Shown here one piece after another: positions 1 through 8,568 of a stretch of 64,000 bases of DNA; position 1 is the stretch's first letter, and every line of letters begins with the position of its first letter. Below the pieces are notes generated by a model, which saw only the letters and a list, made by a program, of their open reading frames with translations, ran no database searches and had not been told where the DNA came from. A program made the translations under genes and the position numbers. This DNA is from Roseivirga sp. UBA6061 (lineage in GTDB: Bacteria; Bacteroidota; Bacteroidia; Cytophagales; Cyclobacteriaceae): assembly GCA_002427745.1 (NCBI GenBank), contig DIYF01000018.1, positions 99,294-163,293 on the forward strand, written 5' to 3'.

Positions 1-2
1 AA

Positions 3-1064
3 ATGCTGACAGAGGCAGGAGCTGACAGGGTCTGGATTGATGCCGAGGGCAATGTGCTGGCACTGAGAAGAGGAACAAAGGGCGAAAGAACGATTGCCCT
101 TGATGCCCACCTGGATACCGTATTTCCGGAGGGTACTGATGTGAAAGTAAAATTCAAAGGAGATACCCTCTATGCCCCGGGTATAGGTGATGATACACGT
201 GGGTTGATTGTAGTCCTGACTACATTGAGAGCCATTGAAGCTGCGGAAATAGAGACAGAAGCTGATCTTCTGTTTGTGGGTACGGTAGGAGAAGAGGGAC
301 TGGGTGACCTTCGCGGAGTGCGCCATATCTTTGAAGCCGGTGAAGTAAAAATTGATTCCTGGATCGGCATTGATGGCGGGGCCATTGGTCGTGTGAATAA
401 TAAGGGATTAGGGTCAAAACGTTACAAAGCCATTTTCAAAGGCCCGGGAGGACACTCCTGGGGAGCTTTTGGTCTGGCCAATCCCCATCATGCCATAGGC
501 AAAGCTATCTCTTACTTTACTGAAGAGGCCACTGAATTCACCAGCTCCGGGGCGCGTACCAGCTTCAACGTAGGCCGCATGGGAGGTGGCACCTCTGTGA
601 ACTCCATTCCCTTTGAATCCTGGATGGAAGTGGACATGAGATCGGTCAGTCCTGAAAGACTGGACGAGATTGATAAGATATTTAAGAGCACTATGAACCG
701 TGCTCTGGAAGATTATAACAAGGGAGTGAAAAAGGGAGCTCCTTTAACCCTGGAGCTGGTACCCATTGGTTTCAGGCCGAGTGGGGAAATAGCGGCTACC
801 GAGGCCCTGGTACAACGTGCTATGGCCGCTACGGAGTTCTTCGATGTGGAGCCGAGACTTACCCGTGGTTCTACCAATTCCAATATTCCGATTTCATTGG
901 GTATACCGGCTATCACCCTTGGCAGAGGAGGTGCCGGTGGCAACGCTCACTCACTGGATGAATGGTGGATGAATGTTAACGGGGCAGAAGCGATTAAGCT
1001 CACATTGCTGATCACTGTGGCAGAAGCGGGCCTTGATAAAAGCCGAACCATCAAGAAGAGATAG
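3..1064 (+). CDS. M20 family metallopeptidase, N-terminally cut by window edge
   Basis: Zinc-dependent exopeptidase or deacylase of the M20 clan; substrate not predictable. The visible 353 residues hold the catalytic domain and the inserted dimerisation lid. Motifs seen: LDAHLDTVFP near residue 33 (first metal His/Asp), GIGDDTRG near 60 (bridging Asp), VGTVGEEGLGDL near 92 (general-base Glu and metal Glu), GIDGG near 123, FKGPGGHSWG near 145 (lid start) and GGNAHSLDEWW near 313 (last metal His). The Met at base 3 lies inside the conserved N-terminal region; family members are usually about 400-430 residues, so roughly 60 residues lie upstream of the window. No signal peptide can be judged. 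It converges on the M28 peptidase gene. Confidence 0.93.
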   Translation: MLTEAGADRVWIDAEGNVLALRRGTKGERTIALDAHLDTVFPEGTDVKVKFKGDTLYAPGIGDDTRGLIVVLTTLRAIEAAEIETEADLLFVGTVGEEGLGDLRGVRHIFEAGEVKIDSWIGIDGGAIGRVNNKGLGSKRYKAIFKGPGGHSWGAFGLANPHHAIGKAISYFTEEATEFTSSGARTSFNVGRMGGGTSVNSIPFESWMEVDMRSVSPERLDEIDKIFKSTMNRALEDYNKGVKKGAPLTLELVPIGFRPSGEIAATEALVQRAMAATEFFDVEPRLTRGSTNSNIPISLGIPAITLGRGGAGGNAHSLDEWWMNVNGAEAIKLTLLITVAEAGLDKSRTIKKR

Positions 1065-1124
1065 TCTGCCCGATGCAGGTAATGACTTGATTTATTCTGC
1101 TTTTAACATATTCCACATAACCGG

Positions 1125-2405
1125 TCAGAACTGTTCCAGAAACTGCCTGATCAGCTGGAAGTAATCTTCAAATTCGGTAAGTGGCAAGGTTTCAGAACGG
1201 TCGTAGATGTCATGATAAGCCTGGATTCCCCCAAGTGTATAAATGTAGAAGCCAGGCACTCCTTTTTGGTGGAACATGCAATGGTCACTGTTACAGGCTT
1301 CACCCCTGATCTTTACCTGTTTCAACAGATCATGCTCCTCATTGATGCGGACCAGCCTGTCAAACTTGTCGCGGTACTGCTTTCCGTTGACCACCTGGAT
1401 GCCGTCATCTCCCGTACCAGAGATATCAAAGTTGACGAGAAACTTTATGCTCTGCAGTGGAAACAATGGGTTTTCTACAAAGTGCCTGGATCCCACTAAT
1501 CCGAGCTCTTCTGCTCCAAAGGCTATAAAAACAGTGTTGTATTTGGGCTTGTTGGCTTTAAAGTGCCTGGCCAGCCCCAGCAGCATGGCGATACCGCTGG
1601 CATTGTCATTGGCTCCGGGAAACATGGCCTCTTTTCCCATCATGCCCAGGTGGTCGTAGTGAGCGGTGAGTACTATCAGCGAATCTGTATTTTGCCCTTC
1701 TACATAACCAATTACATTCTGGGTTTTGTATTGGTTAATAAACTTGTTCTTCACATTCAGCTCCACCTCCTTTACGATGTCGCTGTTTTCGCCCTTGCTG
1801 CTTACTGTAAAGGAAGGTCTGGCTCCTGCTGTGGTAGAAACACTCCAGGTAAGCTTGTCATTTGTAAAAATAACGGAGCCTGCAGCCGGGTTGTCCGGAT
1901 GGTACCTCAGAAAGTTGATTACTCCCTGAATCTGCTTTTGTTCTTCCGCTGAGAAATCTCCTTTGTCATAAGCAGGAATCACAATGAACTTTCCCTGTGC
2001 ACTGAGAAGCTTATTGGTCAAACTCTCCCTGTCGAACATATCGCCAGCTTTGATGATTACCGTAGTGTATTGGCCATTGATTCCGGCTGAGCCGGGTTCT
2101 ATCAGAAAGTCTTCTCCGGGACTCATAGTGACTCCATCCAGCACGAGTTTCATCGTGGAGGGAAAGGTGTTTACAGAAGTAGAGAATTTCTGGAAGTAGT
2201 CTCTTTTGAAAGACTTTAAACCTATTTCTTTGAAAGCCTTGCTGATATACTCTGCAGCGGCTTTATCTCCCTGAGAAACATAACCTCGCCCGTGAAAGGC
2301 CTCGGATGTCAGGGTTTTGACCACCTCTTTGGCATAGGTAAGATCTTGTGCTTTGCCCAAATAAGGCAGTGCGAGTATTGTGAGAAAGAAGATGCGTTTC
2401 ATCAT
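1125..2405 (-). CDS. Exported M28 family zinc aminopeptidase
   Basis: Di-zinc M28 peptidase of 426 residues with a Sec signal peptide (MMKRIFFLTILALPYLGKAQ, cleavage probably after the AQ near 20), so periplasmic or surface-exposed. A PA-like region may occupy about 95-200, followed by the peptidase domain. Metal and catalytic residues seen: H249 (TAHYDHLG), D267 (GANDNASG), E299/E300 (FGAEELGLVGS), D327 (NFDISGTG) and H398 (AYHDIYD). This is the full M28 set, so it should be active; an amino-terminal exopeptidase role is inferred from family. It starts 4 bp after the sirtuin stop on the same strand, suggesting co-transcription, although the two functions have no obvious link. Confidence 0.95.
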   Translation of the reverse strand: MMKRIFFLTILALPYLGKAQDLTYAKEVVKTLTSEAFHGRGYVSQGDKAAAEYISKAFKEIGLKSFKRDYFQKFSTSVNTFPSTMKLVLDGVTMSPGEDFLIEPGSAGINGQYTTVIIKAGDMFDRESLTNKLLSAQGKFIVIPAYDKGDFSAEEQKQIQGVINFLRYHPDNPAAGSVIFTNDKLTWSVSTTAGARPSFTVSSKGENSDIVKEVELNVKNKFINQYKTQNVIGYVEGQNTDSLIVLTAHYDHLGMMGKEAMFPGANDNASGIAMLLGLARHFKANKPKYNTVFIAFGAEELGLVGSRHFVENPLFPLQSIKFLVNFDISGTGDDGIQVVNGKQYRDKFDRLVRINEEHDLLKQVKIRGEACNSDHCMFHQKGVPGFYIYTLGGIQAYHDIYDRSETLPLTEFEDYFQLIRQFLEQF

Positions 2406-2409
2406 GGAA

Positions 2410-3276
2410 TCAGGGTTTAGAACGGGTGTTTTCTTGATTACGTTTAGCCAGGTTTTCTATAACGTTTTTCAGTTTCAGCAGAAAGGGAGTGGTTTCAGAA
2501 CGGATAATAACACCATGCTTTTTATCCTTCAACAGCCTGGAGAAATAGCTATCAGCGATATTGACTTCTACCACCATGCCGTTTTTGGACAATACATTTT
2601 TGGTCATGACCTGAGGCAGAGTGGTCTCTCCGGAAGTACCGAGAATGAATAGTATGCCTGTCTCTTTTGAAATTCTCAGTACTGAGTCTTTTTTAAAGAA
2701 TTTTTCGTCATAATACTCATCAAACCATAGTACGTGTGGGCGTAGGTCTTCTCCGCACTTCGGACATTTCAGGATTTCTATTTCCTCTGCAGTCAGTTGA
2801 TCTTTCCCGCGGTTTTTCAATTGAATTGCTTTAGGAAAAGGGTACAGTTCTGTAGAGCAGTCGTCTCCACATCTCATAAAGTCATGATCTCCATGGATCA
2901 GGTAGGTGCGCTCAGCGGAGTTACCGGCTTTTTTATGCAGGCCATCAATGTTTTGAGAAATCAAAGCAAAGTTATCTCCCAGCAGGTCTTCTATTTCTTT
3001 AAGCATAAAATGGCCTGAGTTGGGCTCCGCAAAGGCAGTGATCGATTTTCGGTAGAGGTAAAACTTAAGCACCTCATGAGAAGCTATATTAAAAAAGTGT
3101 TTGGTTCCGATTTCCTGGGCTTTGTAGTTTTTGGAACCAGACACCCAATAGCCGTCCTTACCCCGGAAAGTAGGTATACCACTTTCTGCCGAAAGACCAG
3201 CTCCTACCAGAAAAGACACTTTCCTGCCTTTTTCCAGGCACATCGCAATACGGTCTGCAATTCTCTTGTCTAACAT
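2410..3276 (-). CDS. SIR2 family NAD-dependent protein deacylase
   Basis: Cytosolic sirtuin of 288 residues. It carries the NAD-binding GAGLSAESGIPTFRG motif (about 25-39), SQNIDGLHKKAGN (107-119), catalytic H128 in LIHGD, and a four-Cys zinc knuckle at C136, C140, C171 and C174. The HVLWFDEYYD segment follows at 181-190. All key residues are present, so deacetylase or deacylase activity is expected; acyl preference cannot be read from the sequence. The family is often named CobB, but I do not assign that symbol because this protein is longer and divergent. It is first in a likely two-gene minus-strand operon with the M28 peptidase and is divergent from fadD across a 238-bp intergenic region. 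Confidence 0.95.
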   Translation of the reverse strand: MLDKRIADRIAMCLEKGRKVSFLVGAGLSAESGIPTFRGKDGYWVSGSKNYKAQEIGTKHFFNIASHEVLKFYLYRKSITAFAEPNSGHFMLKEIEDLLGDNFALISQNIDGLHKKAGNSAERTYLIHGDHDFMRCGDDCSTELYPFPKAIQLKNRGKDQLTAEEIEILKCPKCGEDLRPHVLWFDEYYDEKFFKKDSVLRISKETGILFILGTSGETTLPQVMTKNVLSKNGMVVEVNIADSYFSRLLKDKKHGVIIRSETTPFLLKLKNVIENLAKRNQENTRSKP

Positions 3277-3465
3277 GTAACAGGCGGGACACTCTAACAG
3301 AAGGGAAGTTGGTTAAAAGCTGAACAATTCGCAACTCCCTTTTTGACCCATATCCTCTGGTGTTTATCTGACTGGTTCAGGCAGGAAAACGGGAAGTGAA
3401 AGCGCTGAAAAGTCAGAGGAGGAAGCCGGATAGATGTGGTGGTTATATTTTTCTGTAAGACAAAC

Positions 3466-3493
3466 AATTGGCAGGCCAATTCTCTTATATTTG
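3466..3493 (+). promoter_or_regulatory. Candidate fadD promoter with adjacent palindromic operator
   Basis: A palindrome AATTGGC-AG-GCCAATT lies at 3466-3481. Five bases later comes TATATTTG (3486-3493), which matches the Bacteroidota -7 consensus TAnnTTTG. The fadD ATG follows at 3515. A perfect 7+7 dyad directly upstream of a -7 box is the position expected of a repressor or activator site. The identity of the binding protein is unknown, and a good -33 TTG at normal spacing is not evident. Confidence 0.45.
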
Positions 3494-3514
3494 ATGTTAG
3501 CCAAATTTTAACCT

Positions 3515-5176
3515 ATGAGTACCTTTCCCTGGATCGCCCATTACCCAAAGGGTATCCCTGCTGAGATTGAGGAGCAGATGCCAGAAAATATTCTGGAGAT
3601 TTTTCAAAACGCTTTTAACCGCTATGGAAGCCGGGAGGCTTTTGAAAACATGGGTAAGGTGTTGACCTTTCAGGAAATCGATCAGGCCTCGGCTAATTTT
3701 GCCGCCTATCTTCAGAACAAGCTGGGCTTTCAAAAGGGAGACAGAATCGCCATTCAAATGCCCAACTGTCTGCAGTATCCGATCGTATTGATCGGGGCTC
3801 TGAGAGCGGGTTGTATAGTGGTGAATACCAACCCCTTGTATACGCCCCGTGAAATGGAGCATCAGTTCAATGATGCCGAGGTTAAAGCAGTGGTGATCAT
3901 TGCCAACTTTGCGCACAGTCTGCAGCAGGTTTTGAGCAAAACTTCTATCAAACATGTGATTGTCACAGAGCTGGGAGATTTACTCGGAGGACTGAAGGGT
4001 AAACTGGTAAACTTTGTGGTGAAGCGGGTAAAGAAGATGGTGCCTTCCTATAGCCTTCCAGGTTCTGTTAAGCTTACAAAGGCACTGGCTGAAGGCGCGC
4101 GTATGAAATACACCAAGCCCGAAATCAAAAATGGTGATACGGCCTTTCTGCAATATACGGGAGGCACTACCGGGCTTTCCAAGGGAGCTGTGTTGACTCA
4201 TGCCAACGTGGTGTCACATACCCATATTGTGACACACGTCTTTAAGCCCCTTTTAGAAGAAGGGAAGCAGGAAATTATGATCACGGCCATTCCCATGTAC
4301 CATATTTTCGCGTTGAATGTGAACTGTACTTTTATGGCCCATGTAGGTGCAAAAAACGTACTGGTGACCAACCCCAGGGATATGCCTGGTTTTGTCAAAG
4401 AATTGAAGAAACACCCTTTTACGCTGTTTACAGGGGTAAATACACTCTTCAATGGCTTACTCAATAACCCTGATTTCAAGGATGTGGATTTCTCTAACTT
4501 CAAAGGCTCTATCGGAGGTGGTATGGCAGTGCAGGACGCTGTGGCCAAAAAATGGGAGCAGGTAACGGGCACTCCTCTGGTGCAGGGCTACGGCCTTAGC
4601 GAGACTTCTCCGGTGGTCTGCTGTAATCCACTGGATGGCACCCATAAAATGGGCACGATTGGTATCCCCACACCGTCTACTGAACTGGCGATCTTTGATG
4701 ATGATGGCAACAGATTAGCTCAGGGTGAGGTAGGAGAGATATGCATCAAGGGTCCGCAGGTAATGAGCGGTTATTGGGGAAAAGACAATGAAGGCGTTTT
4801 CTTTGATGGCGGCTATTTCAGAAGTGGCGATATAGGCATTATGGATGAAGATGGTTTCTTCACCATTGTGGATCGCAAAAAGGACATGATCAATGTCTCT
4901 GGCTTTAATGTATTCCCCAATGAAGTAGAAAATGTAATCGCAGACCATCCGAAAGTGCTCGAAGTAGCGGTGATTGGTGTGGCCGATGATAAATCTACAG
5001 AGTGTGTGAAGGCGTTTATCGTAAAATCGGATCCTTCACTGACGGAGCAGGAGCTTCGTGATTTCTGCCATGAAAACCTTACCGGCTACAAACGTCCCAA
5101 ACACTATGAATTCAGAGATGATCTGCCTAAAACCAATGTAGGTAAGATTCTGAGAAGAAAACTGAAGGAGGAGTAG
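3515..5176 (+). CDS. fadD: Long-chain fatty acid-CoA ligase
   Basis: AMP-forming acyl-CoA synthetase of 553 residues, the usual FadD length. It activates long-chain fatty acids to acyl-CoA via an acyl-adenylate, at the inner face of the cytoplasmic membrane. Seen: the P-loop YTGGTTGLSKGA (214-225), GYGLSETSP near 360, the hinge RSGDIGIMDEDGFFTIVDRKKDMI near 430-455, and the C-terminal lysine in NVGKILRRKL. Organisation and motif positions match enterobacterial FadD closely. It is monocistronic by spacing, divergent from the sirtuin and convergent with the small gene at 5212. The start ATG at 3515 follows a TATATTTG -7 box by 21 bp. Substrate chain length is inferred from family only. Confidence 0.95.
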   Translation: MSTFPWIAHYPKGIPAEIEEQMPENILEIFQNAFNRYGSREAFENMGKVLTFQEIDQASANFAAYLQNKLGFQKGDRIAIQMPNCLQYPIVLIGALRAGCIVVNTNPLYTPREMEHQFNDAEVKAVVIIANFAHSLQQVLSKTSIKHVIVTELGDLLGGLKGKLVNFVVKRVKKMVPSYSLPGSVKLTKALAEGARMKYTKPEIKNGDTAFLQYTGGTTGLSKGAVLTHANVVSHTHIVTHVFKPLLEEGKQEIMITAIPMYHIFALNVNCTFMAHVGAKNVLVTNPRDMPGFVKELKKHPFTLFTGVNTLFNGLLNNPDFKDVDFSNFKGSIGGGMAVQDAVAKKWEQVTGTPLVQGYGLSETSPVVCCNPLDGTHKMGTIGIPTPSTELAIFDDDGNRLAQGEVGEICIKGPQVMSGYWGKDNEGVFFDGGYFRSGDIGIMDEDGFFTIVDRKKDMINVSGFNVFPNEVENVIADHPKVLEVAVIGVADDKSTECVKAFIVKSDPSLTEQELRDFCHENLTGYKRPKHYEFRDDLPKTNVGKILRRKLKEE

Positions 5177-5211
5177 TCAGCTGGGGGAGCACCCTTTACT
5201 GACCGAACTTG

Positions 5212-5589
5212 CTAATTGAGAAACTCATATCGGGCGCCTGAACTCAGAAGTGTGTACTGGTGGGAGCCATCACAGTTATAGCAGTTAAAAGAATCTGCCT
5301 GTAGAATTATCGATTCTCCTTTATGGTAAACCTCAATAACAACTGCATGTGGGTAGCCCGTTTCGGGCACACCGATATTGCCTTCCAGAACTTCTGAGCT
5401 ATCGGAATCATCAACGATCATAGTCTTTATATCACCTACTGTTATCTCCAGGCTGTCTATATCGATGCCTAATTCATTCTCAAAGCTGAAGTGATGCCCC
5501 CAGTAGGTAGTCATGGCAGCAGTCATCCAATAGAACCAGCCAAAAATTGCCAGGATAATGAAAAACAGGGCTGTCAGTAACTTCTTCAT
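5212..5589 (-). CDS. Small membrane-anchored hypothetical protein
   Basis: I do not recognise this 125-residue protein. It opens with a signal or membrane anchor (MKKLLTALFFIILAIFGWFYWM), then a largely acidic extracytoplasmic region with a CYNC pair near residues 103-106 that could form a disulfide or bind metal. There is no lipobox cysteine after the hydrophobic stretch. It lies 76 bp downstream of the histidine kinase on the same strand, so it could be the third gene of the two-component operon, but spacing alone does not prove this. An accessory or sensory role next to the kinase is speculation. Confidence 0.75.
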   Translation of the reverse strand: MKKLLTALFFIILAIFGWFYWMTAAMTTYWGHHFSFENELGIDIDSLEITVGDIKTMIVDDSDSSEVLEGNIGVPETGYPHAVVIEVYHKGESIILQADSFNCYNCDGSHQYTLLSSGARYEFLN

Positions 5590-5665
5590 AAGTTTTTACC
5601 GAGTTGAGGTTAAATCAGAGCGTTTTGATGATAAAGCGGTCTGAACTTCGATACAGACCGTGAAT

Positions 5666-7021
5666 TTACTCAGGAAATACCAGTGAGAAGGTAGAGCCTT
5701 TTCCCAATTCAGTTTCCAGCAGAATTTCACCACCGTGCATTTGCATGATTTGCTTGGAAAGACTCAGACCAATACCCGAGCCGCGGTTCTTGGTAGAGAA
5801 AAAGGGCATAAAGATCTTTTCGCGAGCTTCATCCGTAATACCGGGACCATTGTCACTGATTCTCACGATGATATTGGCGTTTTTCTTGGTGGTGATCACT
5901 TCCACTTTACCATCCGGTTTGCTCTGTACCGCTTCCCTGGCATTTTTGATCAGGTTAATAAGCACCTGCTGAATCAGCTGTTGATCGAGGGTGATATTGA
6001 GACTGATTTTAGCGGGGCTATAGGTAAGTGCCACATCATTTTCCTCAAAGTCTCTTTTCAATAGGAAAATAGCTTCCTGGGTAATAGCATTTACCTCCAT
6101 CGGCTGCTTATCGGGGGTAGGCAGGCTGGTATAATCCCTGTAGGCATTTACAAAGTCGATCAGCCCCTGACTACGGCCTGAGATGGTGCTCAGTCCCTCG
6201 ATAAGGTCTTCCAGGCTCTCATCATCTACCTGGTTCACACCATTTTCCTGCACCAGATCTTCTCTCAGGATATCGCTGAGGGTAGAGGTGAGGGAGGAGA
6301 TGGGAGCGATAGAGTTCATGATCTCATGCCTCAGTACCTTGGTCAGGTTTTGCCAGGCTTCCAGCTCTTTGGCTTGTAATTCTTCCTTAATGTCCTGGAA
6401 GGCCAGGAGTCTGAAAGAGTCATTTCCCAGCTTGTACCGAGTCTCTTTAATGGCCAGCTCCTGTCCTTTTTCGTTTTTGTAAGTCTCTCTGTGCTGACTG
6501 CCTTCCAGCTTACTCAGCACCTTGGCCAGGGCCGGAGATTTGGTGTTGAGGTCTTCTACCTTACGCAGGTTTTCCAGTCCTAAAAGCCCCAGGGCAGCCC
6601 GGTTGATTAAGGTTACTTTGCCTGATTCGTCAATAGAAATAATACCCGTTCCGATATTCTCTACCACCACATTGAGCTGTTGAAAGAACTGCTCTCGTTT
6701 TTTTCGCTCAGCCAAGATGGCATCCACCACATCTTTGAAGGCCATATTTAACTCCTTGAAAGTCTTACCCAGTTTGTTATCGTGGGTAAAGCCCATATTG
6801 AAGTCGTTGTACTTGATGGCATCGAAAAAGCGCTTGAGCTTCTTGTTGGTGCTTTCGATGTAGTTGAAGAGCTCAAAGACCTCAAAAAATATAAGAAAGC
6901 CGGTAACTACAGTCGTTACGTACTTTCTGTCAAAGAAAATAAGGTATACAAAGGCCGCCACCGTGAGAAAAAGCACGATGACCCGAATGAGAACAAATAT
7001 GCGGAATCGGTTAAAGCCCAT
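5666..7021 (-). CDS. NtrY-like membrane sensor histidine kinase
   Basis: Kinase of 451 residues, probable partner of the sigma-54 activator encoded just upstream. Two transmembrane helices at about 8-30 and 35-55 leave almost no periplasmic loop, so the stimulus is probably sensed within the membrane or cytoplasm. A HAMP-like linker (about 60-110) and a PAS domain (about 112-210, with NIGTGIISIDESGKV) follow. The HisKA box is VLRHEIMNSIAPI with phospho-acceptor H232. The ATPase domain shows N-box NLIKNAREAV, G1 DNGPGI, F-box FFSTKNRGSG and G2 GIGLSLSKQI. Its start overlaps the regulator stop by 11 bp, indicating translational coupling. No phosphatase- or receiver-domain fusion is present. Signal unknown. 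Confidence 0.95.
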   Translation of the reverse strand: MGFNRFRIFVLIRVIVLFLTVAAFVYLIFFDRKYVTTVVTGFLIFFEVFELFNYIESTNKKLKRFFDAIKYNDFNMGFTHDNKLGKTFKELNMAFKDVVDAILAERKKREQFFQQLNVVVENIGTGIISIDESGKVTLINRAALGLLGLENLRKVEDLNTKSPALAKVLSKLEGSQHRETYKNEKGQELAIKETRYKLGNDSFRLLAFQDIKEELQAKELEAWQNLTKVLRHEIMNSIAPISSLTSTLSDILREDLVQENGVNQVDDESLEDLIEGLSTISGRSQGLIDFVNAYRDYTSLPTPDKQPMEVNAITQEAIFLLKRDFEENDVALTYSPAKISLNITLDQQLIQQVLINLIKNAREAVQSKPDGKVEVITTKKNANIIVRISDNGPGITDEAREKIFMPFFSTKNRGSGIGLSLSKQIMQMHGGEILLETELGKGSTFSLVFPE

Positions 7022-8384
7022 ATTTCTCTAGTCTGCGATACAGGGAAGAACGGGTGAGTCCGAGCTCCTGGGCGGCATGGGTAATGTTACCATTGTGCTT
7101 GGCCAGCACTTTTCTGATGAGGATACGCTCTACATCTTCCAGGTTGAACTGCTCCAGGTTGATATCTTCTTTTTCTTTTACGGGCTGCGCATTGAAGAAG
7201 AAGTCTTCCGGTTGCAGGATGTTGTCTCGGCTCATGATCACCGCCCGCTCAATGGCATGTTGCAGCTCTCGTACGTTACCGGGCCAGTGGTACTTCTCCA
7301 GGCGTTTTAAAGTAGCTTCACTGAACTTGTAAATGTCTTTGTTGTACTTTTTGGCAAACTCACCCAGATAATGCTCAGCCAGCAAAGGCAGATCATCGAT
7401 GCGCTCGCGCAGTGCGGGCAGGTGCAGTTCAATGGTATTGATACGGTAGAGCAGGTCTTGCCGGAATTCACTGTTCTGCACCATTTCATACAGGGGCATG
7501 TTAGTCGCACAGATCAGTCGAATATCTACTTCAATCGTCTTGTTGGAGCCCACACGGTTGATGCGCTTGTTTTGTATGGCTGTCAGCAGCTTGGCTTGCA
7601 AAGGAAGTGACAGGTTACCGATTTCATCCAGGAACAAGGTGCCTCCGTTGGCTATTTCAAAACGACCGGCCCTGTCGGTTTTGGCATCGGTAAATGAGCC
7701 GCGGGTATGACCGAAGAGCTCACTTTCAAAGAGGTTTTCTGAGATGGCTCCCAAATCCACACTGATAAAGGGCTTGTCTGATCGTTTGGAGTTACGGTGT
7801 AGCGATCGGGCAATCAACTCTTTACCGGTTCCGTTCTCGCCCAAAACGAGCACATTCGCATCTGTCTGGGCCACCCTGTCAATGGTATCGAATACCTTGA
7901 TCATGGCCGGGCTCTGCCCGATGATATCCTTGAATTTTTCATCCAGCTCACGATTGAGTTGTTGCTGCGTATCTTTGAGGAGTTCAATCTCAGCTTTGGT
8001 CGACCTTAGCTTCATGGCCGAGAGCATGGTGGCCAGGAGTTTTTCATTTTCCCAGGGCTTCATTACAAAGTCTGTAGCACCTGCTTTGATGGCTTTCACA
8101 GCCATATCCACAGAGCCAAATGCGGTAATCAGTACCACTACAGAAGAGGGGTCTATTTCCAGAATTTTGTCCAGCCAGTGGAATCCTTCCTGTCCGCTGT
8201 TCACATCCTGGGTAAAATTCATATCCAGAAGAATCACATCATAGTGCTCGTTTTTCAGGAGGTCAGGCAGGAGGGTAGGGTCTTTTTCAAGGTCTATCTG
8301 GCCAAAATGTCTTTTTAGAAAAAGCCTGGCTGCCTTCAGCAGGTCCTCGTTATCATCTACTATCAGTATGCGTCCCGTTTTCAT
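7011..8384 (-). CDS. NtrC-family sigma-54-dependent response regulator
   Basis: Enhancer-binding activator of 457 residues. Domains in order: receiver (1-120; acidic D10/D11, phospho-acceptor D54 in ILLDMNF, K109 in VMKP), linker, AAA+ sigma-54 activation domain (about 154-385; Walker A GENGTGKE 182-189, Walker B GTLFLDE 248-254, arginine-finger region after 300) and a Fis-type HTH (about 417-455, NITHAAQELGLTRSSLYRR). The sigma-54 contact loop reads GSFTDA (229-234) instead of GAFTGA; Thr and the leading Gly are kept. It overlaps the kinase gene by 11 bp and is divergent from the permease array. Given the sigma-54-like promoters and paired palindromes before four permease operons, it is the best candidate for their activator (inference). 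Confidence 0.96.
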   Translation of the reverse strand: MKTGRILIVDDNEDLLKAARLFLKRHFGQIDLEKDPTLLPDLLKNEHYDVILLDMNFTQDVNSGQEGFHWLDKILEIDPSSVVVLITAFGSVDMAVKAIKAGATDFVMKPWENEKLLATMLSAMKLRSTKAEIELLKDTQQQLNRELDEKFKDIIGQSPAMIKVFDTIDRVAQTDANVLVLGENGTGKELIARSLHRNSKRSDKPFISVDLGAISENLFESELFGHTRGSFTDAKTDRAGRFEIANGGTLFLDEIGNLSLPLQAKLLTAIQNKRINRVGSNKTIEVDIRLICATNMPLYEMVQNSEFRQDLLYRINTIELHLPALRERIDDLPLLAEHYLGEFAKKYNKDIYKFSEATLKRLEKYHWPGNVRELQHAIERAVIMSRDNILQPEDFFFNAQPVKEKEDINLEQFNLEDVERILIRKVLAKHNGNITHAAQELGLTRSSLYRRLEKYGL

Positions 8385-8568
8385 TGTTGTCGTGAGTCTT
8401 ATGTTAACCGTATTTGACCAATGCTGAATATAAGTTGTCTCAGTCTATTTTGGTCACTTTGCTTATTAAATCTTCCTTCAAAGCGCTGTATCCCGGAGTG
8501 TAGTCACAGGCTGTAACAAGGTTTGTGATTTCTGTTTTGTTAGTTTCAATCTCATTTCCTCAAAAAAC

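Noticed and set aside
1563..1952. Long antisense frame within the M28 peptidase gene
   Set aside because: A codon-structure shadow of a well-supported gene, without homology-like content; the same applies to the many antisense frames inside the permeases.
3294..3479. Minus-strand frame of 61 codons between the sirtuin and fadD
   Set aside because: It covers the putative fadD control region, lacks any recognisable feature and has a composition unlike neighbouring proteins.
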